Assembly: GCA_945952315.1 (NCBI GenBank) | Contig: CAMFIE010000008.1 | Span: 88,769 to 152,768, forward strand | DNA from: an uncultured Rhizobium sp. | GTDB lineage: Bacteria; Pseudomonadota; Alphaproteobacteria; Rhizobiales; Rhizobiaceae | Direction of reading: 5' to 3' | Length of the DNA stretch: 64,000 nucleotides | Shown: piece after piece, positions 38,225-47,487 of the stretch | Layout: the number at the start of each line of letters is the position of its first letter | How positions within the stretch are numbered: position 1 is the first letter of the stretch | Made by a program: the position numbers and the translations under genes | Notes under the pieces: generated by a model | Database searches by the model: none | What the model was told of the DNA's origin: nothing | What the model saw: only the letters and a program-made list of their open reading frames with translations

Positions 38225-38860
38225 ATGATGCTGGACAGCAGAAAGCAGCCGGAATTTTCCACCCGCCAGATCGCGGTTCTGGAAGAGGCTCTGCGCCTGC
38301 TCGTTGCCGGGGGCGAAAAGGCACTGACGACGGCCGGTGTGGCGCGCGCGGCCAATTGCTCGAAGGAAAGCCTTTACAAGTGGTTCGGGGATCGCGACGG
38401 CCTGCTGTCCGCGATGATCGCCTATCAGGCAAGCAAGGTGCGCACGCTGGAAAGCGATGGCGAGCGGCTGACGGCGCAATCGCTGCGGGAGCGGCTGGAA
38501 ACCTTTGCGCGTGACCTTCTGGCCGTGCTTTCGGGTGACGTGTCGCTGGCGCTCAACCGGCTTGCCATCGGGCAAGTCAGCCGTGAAAGCGCAAAGCTTG
38601 GCGAATTGCTGCGCGAGCGCGGCCGACGCCAGATCGACCGGCGGGCCCGTGCCCTTTTGGATGCCGGGCAGCGTGCGGGCCTTCTGTTTTTCGCGGAAGG
38701 GGAAGATACCTACCGCACACTTTACGGGCTGATCGTTTCCGATCTGCATGTGCGCATGCTGCTGGGCGAAGCCCCCACCAAGGATACCGAGCGGCGCGCG
38801 GAAAGGGCGGTTTCCGCCTTCCTGCGCCTTTACGGAACGGAGAAGATTCAGGCCGCCTGA
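38225..38860 (+). CDS. TetR/AcrR family transcriptional regulator
   Basis: 211 aa. The N-terminal HTH lies at about 12-60 (IAVLEEALRLLVAGGEKALTTAGVARAANCSKESLYKWFGDRDGLLSAMI); the C-terminal ligand domain has the TetR_C form (LNRLAIGQVSRESAKLGELLRERG). Two adjacent ATGs (38225, 38228) are possible starts. It lies 91 bp upstream of ilvC on the same strand, but with its own palindrome upstream, so control of ilvC is not shown. Confidence 0.9.
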   Translation: MMLDSRKQPEFSTRQIAVLEEALRLLVAGGEKALTTAGVARAANCSKESLYKWFGDRDGLLSAMIAYQASKVRTLESDGERLTAQSLRERLETFARDLLAVLSGDVSLALNRLAIGQVSRESAKLGELLRERGRRQIDRRARALLDAGQRAGLLFFAEGEDTYRTLYGLIVSDLHVRMLLGEAPTKDTERRAERAVSAFLRLYGTEKIQAA

Positions 38861-38921
38861 ACGAAGGCGGCTGAACGGAATACGGCTCCAGACGTCCCGA
38901 CGGGCGAGGGGCCGAGGATAA

Positions 38922-40077
<1,156 letters not shown>

Positions 40078-40120
40078 CAAGGCCAGCAACGGATCGATTG
40101 ATCGGCTATATGAACAGGAA

Positions 40121-40146
40121 AACCGGGGCGAAAGCCCCGGTTTTTT
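40121..40146 (+). terminator. Terminator downstream of ilvC
   Basis: AACCGGGGC-GAAA-GCCCCGGTT followed by T4; a strong GNRA-looped stem. It also lies tail to tail with the minus-strand toxin gene. Confidence 0.92.
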
Positions 40147-40164
40147 CGTTTGCAGATGTGCAGG

Positions 40165-40548
40165 TTAATCAACGATCTTTGCTACATATGTCACCGTTTC
40201 GATATCCCTGAAATGGGCATCGCAGGTGACGAGCGTTGCATCTGCTTTTCGCGCAGTCGCCAGAACGATTGCGTCCGCCATGGCGAGCCCTTCGCCGGAA
40301 GAAATGGTTACGGCCAGCATGGCAATTTCGGTATTGAGGTCCATCACCTCACATTGCATCGTGTAGGCAAGGAAGGCGTCTGCGCGCTCTTCATCCGCTT
40401 CGCGCCTGAGCCATTTCACCACTTCATACTGTACGATGGTGGGAACGATGGTCTGTTCCGCTGCCGGTATCAGCGGCACCAGAACCGGTGTTGTCGCAGA
40501 GCCGGTCAGCCACTCGATCCAGGCCGAGCTATCGATGACGGTCTTCAC
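40165..40548 (-). CDS. vapC: PIN-domain toxin, VapC type
   Basis: 127 aa. PIN ribonuclease fold: VIDSSAWIEWL (D6), TIVQYEVVKWLRR (Glu) and GLAMADAIVLATARKADATLVTCDAHF (two further acidic residues). It likely cleaves RNA when free. Its ATG overlaps the antitoxin stop by 4 bp, the normal antitoxin-first order. Confidence 0.92.
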   Translation of the reverse strand: MKTVIDSSAWIEWLTGSATTPVLVPLIPAAEQTIVPTIVQYEVVKWLRREADEERADAFLAYTMQCEVMDLNTEIAMLAVTISSGEGLAMADAIVLATARKADATLVTCDAHFRDIETVTYVAKIVD

Positions 40549-40754
40549 GTCCGGTCATTCCGGTCGCGGTATTCGCCTCTATCCGCGCCCTTTGCCAGGC
40601 CGCGCAGCGAAGAAAGGCTCGGAACCGGCACAAGCAGCACACCATTGCCTTTCGGAATGAAGGTAAAGGTCTGGCCAGCCTCCCATTTCTGCTGGTCCCG
40701 CACGTCTTTGGGGATCGAGATCTGGAACTTCGAAGAGAGTTTTGCCGTTGCCAT
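40545..40754 (-). CDS. vapB: AbrB/SpoVT-type antitoxin, VapB type
   Basis: 69 aa from an ATG with GGTAGGA upstream. The swapped-hairpin AbrB motif MATAKLSSKFQISIPKDVRDQQKWEAGQTFTFI is a DNA-binding and autoregulatory domain. The tail (LAKGADRGEYRDRNDRT) would wrap the PIN toxin. It pairs with the next gene. Confidence 0.9.
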   Translation of the reverse strand: MATAKLSSKFQISIPKDVRDQQKWEAGQTFTFIPKGNGVLLVPVPSLSSLRGLAKGADRGEYRDRNDRT

Positions 40755-40972
40755 TCCTACCATCCCGTCATCGATGTCTGGATGGTAAGATAACACGCGA
40801 CCCCGCTTTTTCAAATCCGCGCTTGCCTGATCAAATCACGTTCAAATACCGGCACCGGATCTTCAAAAAAACTCAAGCCTCCGGCATCGTAAAAATAGGT
40901 CAGTAATGTTGACTTAATACTGTTGCCATGCTGATCTTTCGGATGTTCTGACAGGAGAGGATGGAGGCAGAA

Positions 40973-42202
40973 ATGTTTGATTGGGATGCGGTTTTTGCGA
41001 CGCGGGCGGGGCGGATGAAGGCCTCGGAAATCCGGGAATTGCTGAAGCTTCTGGAGCGCCCGGATATCCTGTCCTTTGCGGGCGGCATTCCGGATCCGGC
41101 GCTCTTCCCGGCGGCAGAGATGAGCGCGGCCTATGCCTCGGTTCTGTCCGGCTCACAGGCATCCGGCGCACTTCAATATTCCGTCTCGGAAGGCTATCGG
41201 CCGCTGCGCGAATGGCTGGCCCATGAAATGGGCCGGATCGGAATTGCCTGCACGGTCGACAATATTCTCATCACCTCCGGCTCGCAGCAGGTGCTGGATT
41301 ATCTCGGCAAGCTCTTCCTTTCGCCCGCCGATACCGCTCTGGTGACCTGGCCGACCTATCTTGGTGCGCTTCAGGCTTTCAATGCCTATGAACCGGCCTA
41401 TGACCGGCTGACGCCGATGGGCAACCGCACCGCCGACAGCTATCGCGAACGGGCGGCGAAGCAGCGGGAAAGGGCACGGGTGAAATTCGCCTATGTGACC
41501 GCCGACTTCAGCAATCCGACCGGCGAAACCATGAGCCGCACGGCCCGCGAGCAGCTTCTGGATCTGGCGGAAGAACTCGATATCCCGGTGATCGAGGATG
41601 CGGCCTATCAGGCGCTGCGCTATGACGGCGAGCCGGTGCCGCCGATCCTGGCGCTGGATATCGCCCGCAAGGGCCATATCAACGAGACCCGCACACTCTA
41701 TTCCGGCAGCTTCTCGAAAACGCTGGCACCCGGGTTGCGGGTGGGATTCGTTGTGGCTGCCGAGCCGGTGATCCGCAAGCTGGTTCTGGTCAAGCAGGCT
41801 GCCGATCTGCATTCCTCCACCATCAACCAGATGGCCATCACCGAGGTGGCAAAAACCATCTTTGATGCGCAGGTGGCAAAGATCCGCGCGACCTATCGCG
41901 AACGCCGTGATCTGCTTCTGGCTGCCCTAGCGCGCCATATGCCCGAGGCTGTGCGCTGGACGAAGCCGGAAGGTGGCATGTTCATCTGGGTGACGCTGCC
42001 TGCGGGCATGAGCGGTGCGGCCCTGCTCAAGGCGTCTCTTGAAAGCGAAAAGGTGGCCTTTGTTCCGGGGCAGGCCTTCTTCGCCGATGGCAGCGGCGAA
42101 AATACGCTGCGGCTCAGCTTCTCCTGCGCCAATGCGGCCATGATCGAAGAGGGTATGGCGCGGCTCGGCAGGCTGATCGCAGCGCAACTGGCGCAGGTGT
42201 GA
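40973..42202 (+). CDS. PLP-dependent class I/II aminotransferase (LysN/2-aminoadipate type)
   Basis: 409 aa from the ATG at 40973 (GGAGG upstream); an ATG at 40961 is also possible. Fold type I motifs are ILSFAGGIPDPALFPAAEM, ALQYSVSEGYRPLREWLA, FSNPTGETMS, and the PLP lysine in YSGSFSKTLAPGLRVGFVVA. This N-terminal pattern is the family of alpha-aminoadipate and aromatic aminotransferases without a MocR HTH. Substrate not determined. Confidence 0.9.
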   Translation: MFDWDAVFATRAGRMKASEIRELLKLLERPDILSFAGGIPDPALFPAAEMSAAYASVLSGSQASGALQYSVSEGYRPLREWLAHEMGRIGIACTVDNILITSGSQQVLDYLGKLFLSPADTALVTWPTYLGALQAFNAYEPAYDRLTPMGNRTADSYRERAAKQRERARVKFAYVTADFSNPTGETMSRTAREQLLDLAEELDIPVIEDAAYQALRYDGEPVPPILALDIARKGHINETRTLYSGSFSKTLAPGLRVGFVVAAEPVIRKLVLVKQAADLHSSTINQMAITEVAKTIFDAQVAKIRATYRERRDLLLAALARHMPEAVRWTKPEGGMFIWVTLPAGMSGAALLKASLESEKVAFVPGQAFFADGSGENTLRLSFSCANAAMIEEGMARLGRLIAAQLAQV

Positions 42203-42274
42203 GCGCATTATTGGGATGTCTTCCGCACCGTTTCCTCCTAAATTGTTCTGGAGAACAAGAATCGGGCGGTGCGG

Positions 42275-43399
42275 ATGACCCTCAGACTGGCAACCTTCAA
42301 CGTGGAAAACCTGCTCACCCGGTTTGACTTCACCGGGTTCCGCAACGAATTGCGGCAGGATCGCACGCTTCAGCTGCTCGATATCAAGAACGAGGCCGTC
42401 TATCGGGAAATGGAGGTGGCCCGCGTGGTCGCCGCGACCGATGATACGCGCCAGCAGACCGCGCTGGCGATTGCCGATACCTTTGCGGATATCATCTGCC
42501 TGCAGGAAATCGAAAGCCTGCATGCGCTGGAAGCCTTTGAAACCAATTACCTTTTTCGAATGGTGGGTGACGGTTTCAAACGCAAATACCTGATCGAGGG
42601 CAATGACAGCCGCGGCATTGATGTGGCGATCATGATGCGCGATCGCACCGCTGCCGGCGAGGAAATCGAGGTGGCCTCCGTCACAAGTCACGCGGCGGTG
42701 ACCTATCAGGATCTGCATCTTTTCAGCCCGGATGTGGGCCGCACGGAACAGCCGACCAGCCGTATTTTCCGTCGCGATTGCCTGGAAGTGTCGCTGAAGA
42801 TCGGCGGCAAGCCGCTGTCTGTCTTCGTGGTGCATTTCAAATCTAAGGGTGGCGCGCGCGGTCTTGCGGCACCCGGTCCGCAGGACAATCCGGATCCGAC
42901 TTATCCCATTCGCCGCGCCGAAGCGGCTGCAACCCGTCAGTTGATCGAGCAGCGTTTCGGCAAGGAAGGTGTCCGGACCGCGAATTTCGCGATTTGCGGG
43001 GACATGAACGACTTCATGGAGCAGGTGACGATCACCGGAGACCGGCGGCAGGGATATACATTCACGCCAGAAGCGGTGGAGGGGTCCGCGCTTACGGTGC
43101 TTGCGGCAGACGGTTTTGCGGAAAATGCGGTTGCGCGGCGTGATCCGATGGATCGCTGGACGCATTTTCATGCGCGCGGGCCGGAGGATTGCCACCTTTG
43201 CCAGCTGGATTACATCTGGCTTTCACCCGCGCTGGCCGCAGCCAATGCGGGGCGAAAGCCTGAGATCATTCGCGCCGGACAGCCGCATCGCACGATCTTT
43301 CCGCCGGGGCAGGCGGTGGAACGCTATCCGCGCATCGGCTGGGACCGGCCAAAGGCATCCGATCACTGCCCGGTTGTGATGGAACTCGATATTCCCTGA
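42275..43399 (+). CDS. Endonuclease/exonuclease/phosphatase (EEP) family protein
   Basis: 374 aa. DNase I-like core: LRLATFNVENLL (Asn), ICLQEIESLHAL (metal Glu), VVHFKSKGG, AICGDMNDF and the final KASDHCPVVMELD (catalytic Asp-His). No signal peptide. It could be a nuclease or a phosphodiesterase for another phosphate ester. A GTG at 42269 is a second possible start. Confidence 0.85.
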   Translation: MTLRLATFNVENLLTRFDFTGFRNELRQDRTLQLLDIKNEAVYREMEVARVVAATDDTRQQTALAIADTFADIICLQEIESLHALEAFETNYLFRMVGDGFKRKYLIEGNDSRGIDVAIMMRDRTAAGEEIEVASVTSHAAVTYQDLHLFSPDVGRTEQPTSRIFRRDCLEVSLKIGGKPLSVFVVHFKSKGGARGLAAPGPQDNPDPTYPIRRAEAAATRQLIEQRFGKEGVRTANFAICGDMNDFMEQVTITGDRRQGYTFTPEAVEGSALTVLAADGFAENAVARRDPMDRWTHFHARGPEDCHLCQLDYIWLSPALAAANAGRKPEIIRAGQPHRTIFPPGQAVERYPRIGWDRPKASDHCPVVMELDIP

Positions 43400-43483
43400 C
43401 CGGACATCACCGGGAAAGAGCCTTGCACTCGTGGTGAGGCTATTGCACCCTTCGCTTCACAAGGACCAGACGAGGAGTTTGAC

Positions 43484-44395
43484 GTGGCCCGCACCTATCG
43501 CATCTATGACGTTTTCACGGAACGGAAACTCGCCGGAAACCCGCTCTGCGTGGTGTTTGACAGCGAGGGCCTGAGCGATGAGGTGATGTTCTCGATTGCC
43601 AAGGAAATGAACCTGTCGGAGACCGTCTTCGTCCACAAGGCGGAGAATCCGGGCCATACCGCTTCGCTACGCATCTTCACGCCCGGGCGGGAACTGCCCT
43701 TTGCCGGACATCCGACCGTTGGCGCGGCCATTGCCATTGCGGAACATTCCGGCAAGCAGGCGCCGATGAGCATGGTTTCCGTTCTGGAAGAGAAAGTCGG
43801 GCCGGTGCGATGCGCCGTGAAGCTCGAAAAGGATGCGCCAAGCTTTGCCGAATTTGATCTGCCCCGCAAATCCGCGCCAGCAGGCAAGGCGCCGGCCAAG
43901 GAGCTGATTGCCGATGCGCTGGGCCTCAAGAGCACAGAAATCGGTTTCGAGAATCATGTTCCCTCCCTCTGGAGCGCAGGCGTGCCTTATCTTCTGGTGC
44001 CGGTGCATGATCTGGGGGCGGCCGAGCGCGTGCAATTCGACGTGAGCCTCTGGGAGCGGCTGGCACCCCTTGCCGACGGCCAGCTTGCCTCCTGTTATGT
44101 CTATTGCCGGGGCGGCGTGCACCATGCCGCGAAGTTTCATACCCGGATGTTTGCAACGGATATGGGCATCGTCGAAGATCCGGCGACCGGCTCAGCAGTC
44201 GCGGCGCTCTCCGGTGCGATCCGCCGTTTCGACGATCTTCCGGATGGTCATCACAGCTGCCTGATCGAGCAGGGCGTGGAAATGGGCCGTCCCTCCTATA
44301 TCCACCTGCATATCGACGCCAATCACGGTGACGTCTCGACGGCCCGGATCGGTGGGCATGCGGTGCTGATGGCGGAGGGTGTCCTTCACCTCTGA
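43484..44395 (+). CDS. PhzF family isomerase/epimerase
   Basis: 303 aa from a GTG preceded by GAGGAG. Diaminopimelate-epimerase-like fold: YRIYDVFTERKLAGNPLCVVFD at the N-terminus, catalytic Glu in EMNLSETVFV, and GIVEDPATGSAVAALSG, the PhzF signature. No other phenazine genes are present, so it is a stand-alone family member of unknown substrate. Confidence 0.9.
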   Translation: MARTYRIYDVFTERKLAGNPLCVVFDSEGLSDEVMFSIAKEMNLSETVFVHKAENPGHTASLRIFTPGRELPFAGHPTVGAAIAIAEHSGKQAPMSMVSVLEEKVGPVRCAVKLEKDAPSFAEFDLPRKSAPAGKAPAKELIADALGLKSTEIGFENHVPSLWSAGVPYLLVPVHDLGAAERVQFDVSLWERLAPLADGQLASCYVYCRGGVHHAAKFHTRMFATDMGIVEDPATGSAVAALSGAIRRFDDLPDGHHSCLIEQGVEMGRPSYIHLHIDANHGDVSTARIGGHAVLMAEGVLHL

Positions 44396-44422
44396 TTTTT
44401 CTGCATTTTCCGGGGGCGGCGG

Positions 44423-44450
44423 AAAAAAATCGCGGTTCTGCGATTTTTTT
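44423..44450. terminator. Bidirectional terminator between phzF-like gene and tRNA-Lys
   Basis: An 11-bp perfect stem (AAAAAAATCGC with its complement) and a 6-nt loop; A-run on one side and T-run on the other, 28 bp after the stop codon. Confidence 0.85.
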
Positions 44451-44462
44451 CAGGGCGGGTGC

Positions 44463-44491
44463 TGGACAATCATTATGTTCCTGTTTATACG
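44463..44491 (+). promoter_or_regulatory. Promoter of tRNA-Lys
   Basis: TGGACA at 44463-44468, a 17-bp spacer, TATACG at 44486-44491; the tRNA begins 44 bp later. Confidence 0.55.
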
Positions 44492-44534
44492 CCCCCTCAC
44501 GCCACCGGAACACACGGTTGGCGGCGAAACGGTC

Positions 44535-44610
<76 letters not shown>

Positions 44611-44655
44611 TTTTCCTCATAAAATTCAATAATATAAAGTTTCGATAGCGGAACG

Positions 44656-44718
44656 ATGAGACTGAATTTCGTGAGACCATGAGACGGAAAGTCTCATGAA
44701 GTCTCACGATAGTCTCAT
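44656..44718. promoter_or_regulatory. Probable integrase arm-type sites: six RTGAGAC/GTCTCAY motifs
   Basis: Three copies in one orientation (44656-44662, 44671-44677, 44679-44685) and three in the other (44691-44697, 44701-44707, 44712-44718), around a 5-bp centre. They lie 46 bp from the tRNA 3' end, between the attachment core and the int gene, where arm sites of tyrosine integrases lie. Confidence 0.65.
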
Positions 44719-44720
44719 GG

Positions 44721-44915
44721 CTATTCCATCATGGAATTCAGCACCGATTTCTCGATCGCTACCAATTGATCATTTAGCATGTAAACCATCGCGCATAGGT
44801 CGGAGCGAAAGTCTGGTAGCTCCTCCCTTTCTATGTTCTCGATGCAGAAAAGCGTCATGCGCAACAGTGCCTTTGCATCCTGCAATGAAGCTTCGATCCC
44901 CACGACTTTTTGCAT
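44721..44915 (-). CDS. Small phage protein of unknown function, paralogue of 57715-57942
   Basis: 64 aa from the ATG at 44915 with AAAGGGAC 6 bp upstream. Helical and acidic: ALLRMTLFCIENIEREELPDFRSDLCAMVYMLNDQL. The pattern matches the protein encoded at 57715-57942 (LLR, C, E, D.R.DL, L). It lies after the int terminator, next to the att region, so it has its own promoter or is read through. Function unknown. Confidence 0.7.
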   Translation of the reverse strand: MQKVVGIEASLQDAKALLRMTLFCIENIEREELPDFRSDLCAMVYMLNDQLVAIEKSVLNSMME

Positions 44916-44931
44916 GTCTGTCCCTTTCAAC

Positions 44932-44957
44932 AAAAAAGCCGCCTGATCATGGCGGCT
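44932..44957 (-). terminator. Terminator after integrase gene
   Basis: Minus-strand AGCCGCC-ATGATCA-GGCGGCT followed by six T, 18 bp beyond the int stop. Confidence 0.85.
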
Positions 44958-44974
44958 CTTTCAGCGTGGGTAGC

Positions 44975-46189
44975 TCAAGGTTGCGTTCGTCTTTTTTTCC
45001 GTTGTGGTTTTTCCCCTGCATCTGGCATCGCTTTCTTGACCTTGTCGCCAGTGTGCCATGCCTGCAGCTTCGAGATCGCCTCGGTGGCAAGATCCTTATG
45101 GGGTGCCAGGTAGTGCTTAAGGATCGCTGTAGCGCTGGCAAAGCTGTGGCCGGTGACGCCGCAAATCTGCGGTACCGTGCATCCTGCTCGAGCAAGCCAG
45201 GTTACGGCCGTGTCGCGCAGGTCCTGGTCTCGAAAGCCAGCCAGGCTCGGCATGGTCTCGGCCGCTGCATCCCGCACATCGGCAAACACCTTGCGATAGT
45301 GATCGCCGGAAAAAGGTACCCGGTTCAATTCATCGATCACCAGTAGGGGCGTGTTCACCCGCAATTCTCTGTGGCGCTGCTTCGCCGCATCAATGCGGCT
45401 GGTGAGCACCGGCAGCTCCGGCACCTCAATGATCACGTCGGTCTTGCCTTGCCGTACATGGATGCTTCCGCCTTCGCGGCTATGCATGCTCATGAGCAGC
45501 CGATCGGCCTGGCGCTGCCCTGTGAAGCAACCGAGCAGGATCATATCGCCGATATCGTAGCGGCGCATCTTGTCGGCCGTGGCAACCAGGTGATCAATCT
45601 CCTCGATCGAGGCGGCGCGCACTCGCGGCTTGGGTGTCTTGAGTTTTAGCTTGTGTGCCGGGTTTCCGGCATAGCTGACCTTGCCGTTTCGGATCCCCCA
45701 CTGAATGCAGACACCCAGCGCCCGGATCGTGTTGAACGCTGCATGATCGCCGCGCCCGCCGCGCAAATGGTCATACATGCCTTGGCAGATCTGGCTATCG
45801 AGGGCGCTTGCATCGGAATGCCACGCGGCCGGGAAATCATCCTCGATTACTTCGGCTGCATATCGATAGCCTTTCTGGCTTGCCGGTTTCAGATCCCGCA
45901 CGTCGCTGGATCCCAGCCAGTCCTTGAACAAGGCATACAAAGAATACCAGCTGGCCTTCATCGGCTGAGCCGGGGCCGCTGGCGCGCTTCTCGTGCCTGA
46001 GGCAGATGCTCGCTCGATCTTGCGGCAAAGCGCCCTGTACCAGTCCTCTGCCTGGCGCTGTGTCATCCACTTGCCATCGGGCATTTTCAAGTCTTCACCC
46101 TTGAAGCCCATTTTCCGCAGCTTTGCACCGGGCACGAAGCGGGGTTTCCCGTCGCGCCAGACAATGTAAGGGATCTTCACTTCTTTCAT
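44975..46189 (-). CDS. int: Phage integrase, tyrosine recombinase family
   Basis: 404 aa from an ATG with GGAGTAGA upstream. N-terminal AP2-like arm-binding segment (about 1-60), core-binding SAM-like domain (about 90-190), then the catalytic domain: Arg in CFTGQRQADRLLM, second Arg in FRDQDLRDTAVTWLARAG, His in GVTGHSFASA and the nucleophile Tyr in ILKHYLAPH. The usual HxLR box reads QDLR, a tolerated variant. The C-terminus is Lys/Arg-rich. It inserts the phage at the adjacent tRNA-Lys. Confidence 0.95.
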   Translation of the reverse strand: MKEVKIPYIVWRDGKPRFVPGAKLRKMGFKGEDLKMPDGKWMTQRQAEDWYRALCRKIERASASGTRSAPAAPAQPMKASWYSLYALFKDWLGSSDVRDLKPASQKGYRYAAEVIEDDFPAAWHSDASALDSQICQGMYDHLRGGRGDHAAFNTIRALGVCIQWGIRNGKVSYAGNPAHKLKLKTPKPRVRAASIEEIDHLVATADKMRRYDIGDMILLGCFTGQRQADRLLMSMHSREGGSIHVRQGKTDVIIEVPELPVLTSRIDAAKQRHRELRVNTPLLVIDELNRVPFSGDHYRKVFADVRDAAAETMPSLAGFRDQDLRDTAVTWLARAGCTVPQICGVTGHSFASATAILKHYLAPHKDLATEAISKLQAWHTGDKVKKAMPDAGEKPQRKKRRTQP

Positions 46190-46203
46190 GGTTCTACTCC
46201 GGA

Positions 46204-46245
46204 CAAAAAAATGCCCAGCGGTAAACGCAATACAAACCGCTGGGC
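46204..46245 (-). terminator. Terminator immediately upstream of integrase gene
   Basis: Minus-strand GCCCAGCGGT ... ACCGCTGGGC (10-bp perfect stem, 13-nt loop) followed by A and seven T, ending 15 bp before the int ATG. It separates int from the excisionase operon. Confidence 0.88.
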
Positions 46246-46285
46246 TAAGTGGGCCGCCTTGGGAGGTCTCGGCCACCTGATGAGA

Positions 46286-46546
46286 TTACATGCGCGTGAC
46301 GGCCACCTTGCCAGCAATCGTGAGCTCGAGCGTGGGGCGGCCATACAGAATGCCATCCTTGACCAGGCCGAGTGCTTTCAGCTTGCCGATCGTCTCGTTG
46401 CGGTAGATCTTCCCGCGCACAAGAAAGCCGGAGCGTGTCGGCCGGGTCAGCTTCGGCATGATGGCACCAAGCAGCTCGAGCTGCGTCTTGGTGAGAACGC
46501 TCTTCTGGTTCGTTACAGCGGGATTGTCACTGATAGAAACGGACAT
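46286..46546 (-). CDS. Small phage protein, winged-helix-like
   Basis: 86 aa; GGAGAAG precedes the ATG. The segment LTKTQLELLGAIMPKLTRPTRSGFLVRGKIYRNETIGKLKALGLVKDGILYGRPTLELTIAGKVAV has the helix-helix-wing rhythm of a small winged helix. It overlaps the upstream gene by 20 bp in the same operon. Family not recognised. Confidence 0.75.
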   Translation of the reverse strand: MSVSISDNPAVTNQKSVLTKTQLELLGAIMPKLTRPTRSGFLVRGKIYRNETIGKLKALGLVKDGILYGRPTLELTIAGKVAVTRM

Positions 46547-46871
46547 TGCGCTTCTCCGTCAGCTTTGCCCGCTCCATGCGAGCCTTGAGTTGATCCATGT
46601 TCGAACGCGTCAAGACCGAATAGCCGGTCAGCGTGGTCGTGATGAAAGTCGTGCGAACGTTTTCGGGGAGGCCTTCCAGCAGCATATTGAGCGAGCTCGC
46701 ATGCAGTTTCGCAAAGAGCTCGGTCAGCATTGTTGCTGCCTCGATCTTGTTCGCGCCCAACTCAACACACTGCGCGAAAAAGTTTTCGATCAGAAGTGAC
46801 GCCTCACGGCTATTGCCAAGGGCATCCAGCGCCGCTGCGGCTTCTGCCAAATCGACTTTGTTATCGATCAT
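46527..46871 (-). CDS. Phage protein of unknown function
   Basis: 114 aa, almost all helical (VDLAEAAAALDALGNSREASLLIENFFAQCVELG). GGAGAAG precedes the ATG, and it overlaps the excisionase gene by 4 bp. No recognised domain. Its place between excisionase and int suggests a role in early or lysogeny control. Confidence 0.75.
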   Translation of the reverse strand: MIDNKVDLAEAAAALDALGNSREASLLIENFFAQCVELGANKIEAATMLTELFAKLHASSLNMLLEGLPENVRTTFITTTLTGYSVLTRSNMDQLKARMERAKLTEKRNVRFYQ

Positions 46872-47131
46872 GCGGCTTCTCCGGTACCAATCAGCAGCCG
46901 GAGCCGCTGGTTATGCTGGATTGCAGTTCCGGTCATACCCTGTACGCGCACCGGCCCATTGTAGCGATCAATCCACTGATCAATCGCGCGGCGGGAAAAC
47001 CGTCGGCGGCCGGGCAACCGCATGGGCATGCCATGCTTGGCGACCAGATCGCCAAGGCGATTACGGAAAGTCGAGACATTGATCCCGAGCAGCTCCGCAA
47101 CTTCCTTCATTGTGTAGGTGAGTGCTTCCAT
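46868..47131 (-). CDS. Excisionase/AlpA-like helix-turn-helix protein
   Basis: 87 aa. The MerR-like winged HTH YTMKEVAELLGINVSTFRNRLGDLVAKHGMPMRLPGRRRFSRRAIDQWID matches the excisionase/AlpA group. The ATG at 47131 is preferred; an upstream TTG would place the start inside the palindromic operator. It is the first gene of the minus-strand operon leading to int. Confidence 0.82.
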   Translation of the reverse strand: MEALTYTMKEVAELLGINVSTFRNRLGDLVAKHGMPMRLPGRRRFSRRAIDQWIDRYNGPVRVQGMTGTAIQHNQRLRLLIGTGEAA

Positions 47132-47162
47132 TGCTTCGCATCCTGTTATCGGATGCTGAATT

Positions 47163-47182
47163 GATAAGCACAAATGCTTATC
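47163..47182. promoter_or_regulatory. Phage repressor operator OL-like
   Basis: Perfect inverted repeat GATAAGCA-CAAA-TGCTTATC, 31 bp upstream of the excisionase gene start. The same core occurs upstream of the repressor/Cro switch at 48148-48165. A weaker relative, GCTTA-N8-TAAGC, lies at 47217-47234. Confidence 0.75.
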
Positions 47183-47300
47183 GACGCAAGCGGAATTTGC
47201 ACAAAATGCTCATGCCGCTTATCCGATGCTAAGCGTGTCGTGCCTATGTCCAGTCCGAAACGCAATTTTCGCGGGGGCTTCCATAGTGGTGGTGGCTACT

Positions 47301-47482
47301 TTGGAGCGCTCCAACGTTTAGTGTGAAACAGCACATTTGGAGCGCTCCAACGTACAGTGCGAAACGGCACGTTTGGAGCGCTCCATTGTTCAGTGTGAAA
47401 CAAGGATTTTGGCGCGCTCCAACGTACAGTGTGAACTGGTGAAATGCCGGAGCGACTTATGTTCAGTGTGAACAGGTGAAAA
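47301..47482. repeat. Five tandem ~36-bp repeats with a 14-bp palindrome (iteron-like)
   Basis: Units start at 47301, 47337, 47373, 47409 and about 47447. The first four begin TTGG(A/C)GCGCTCCAACGT or close to it (palindrome TTGGAGCGCTCCAA) and every unit carries CAGTGTGAA or a near copy 5-7 bp later. The first three periods are exactly 36 bp; the fifth unit has a degraded palindrome but an intact AGTGTGAACAGGTGAAA. The array fills the gap between the repressor stop and the excisionase operon. Confidence 0.9.
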
Positions 47483-47487
47483 TTCGA

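Noticed and set aside
47301..47340. LacI-family operator for a sugar regulator
   Set aside because: The palindrome resembles such operators, but it is repeated in phase inside a phage control region with no LacI gene nearby.
47301..47482. CRISPR array
   Set aside because: The repeated unit is nearly the whole period; there are no unique spacers and no cas genes.
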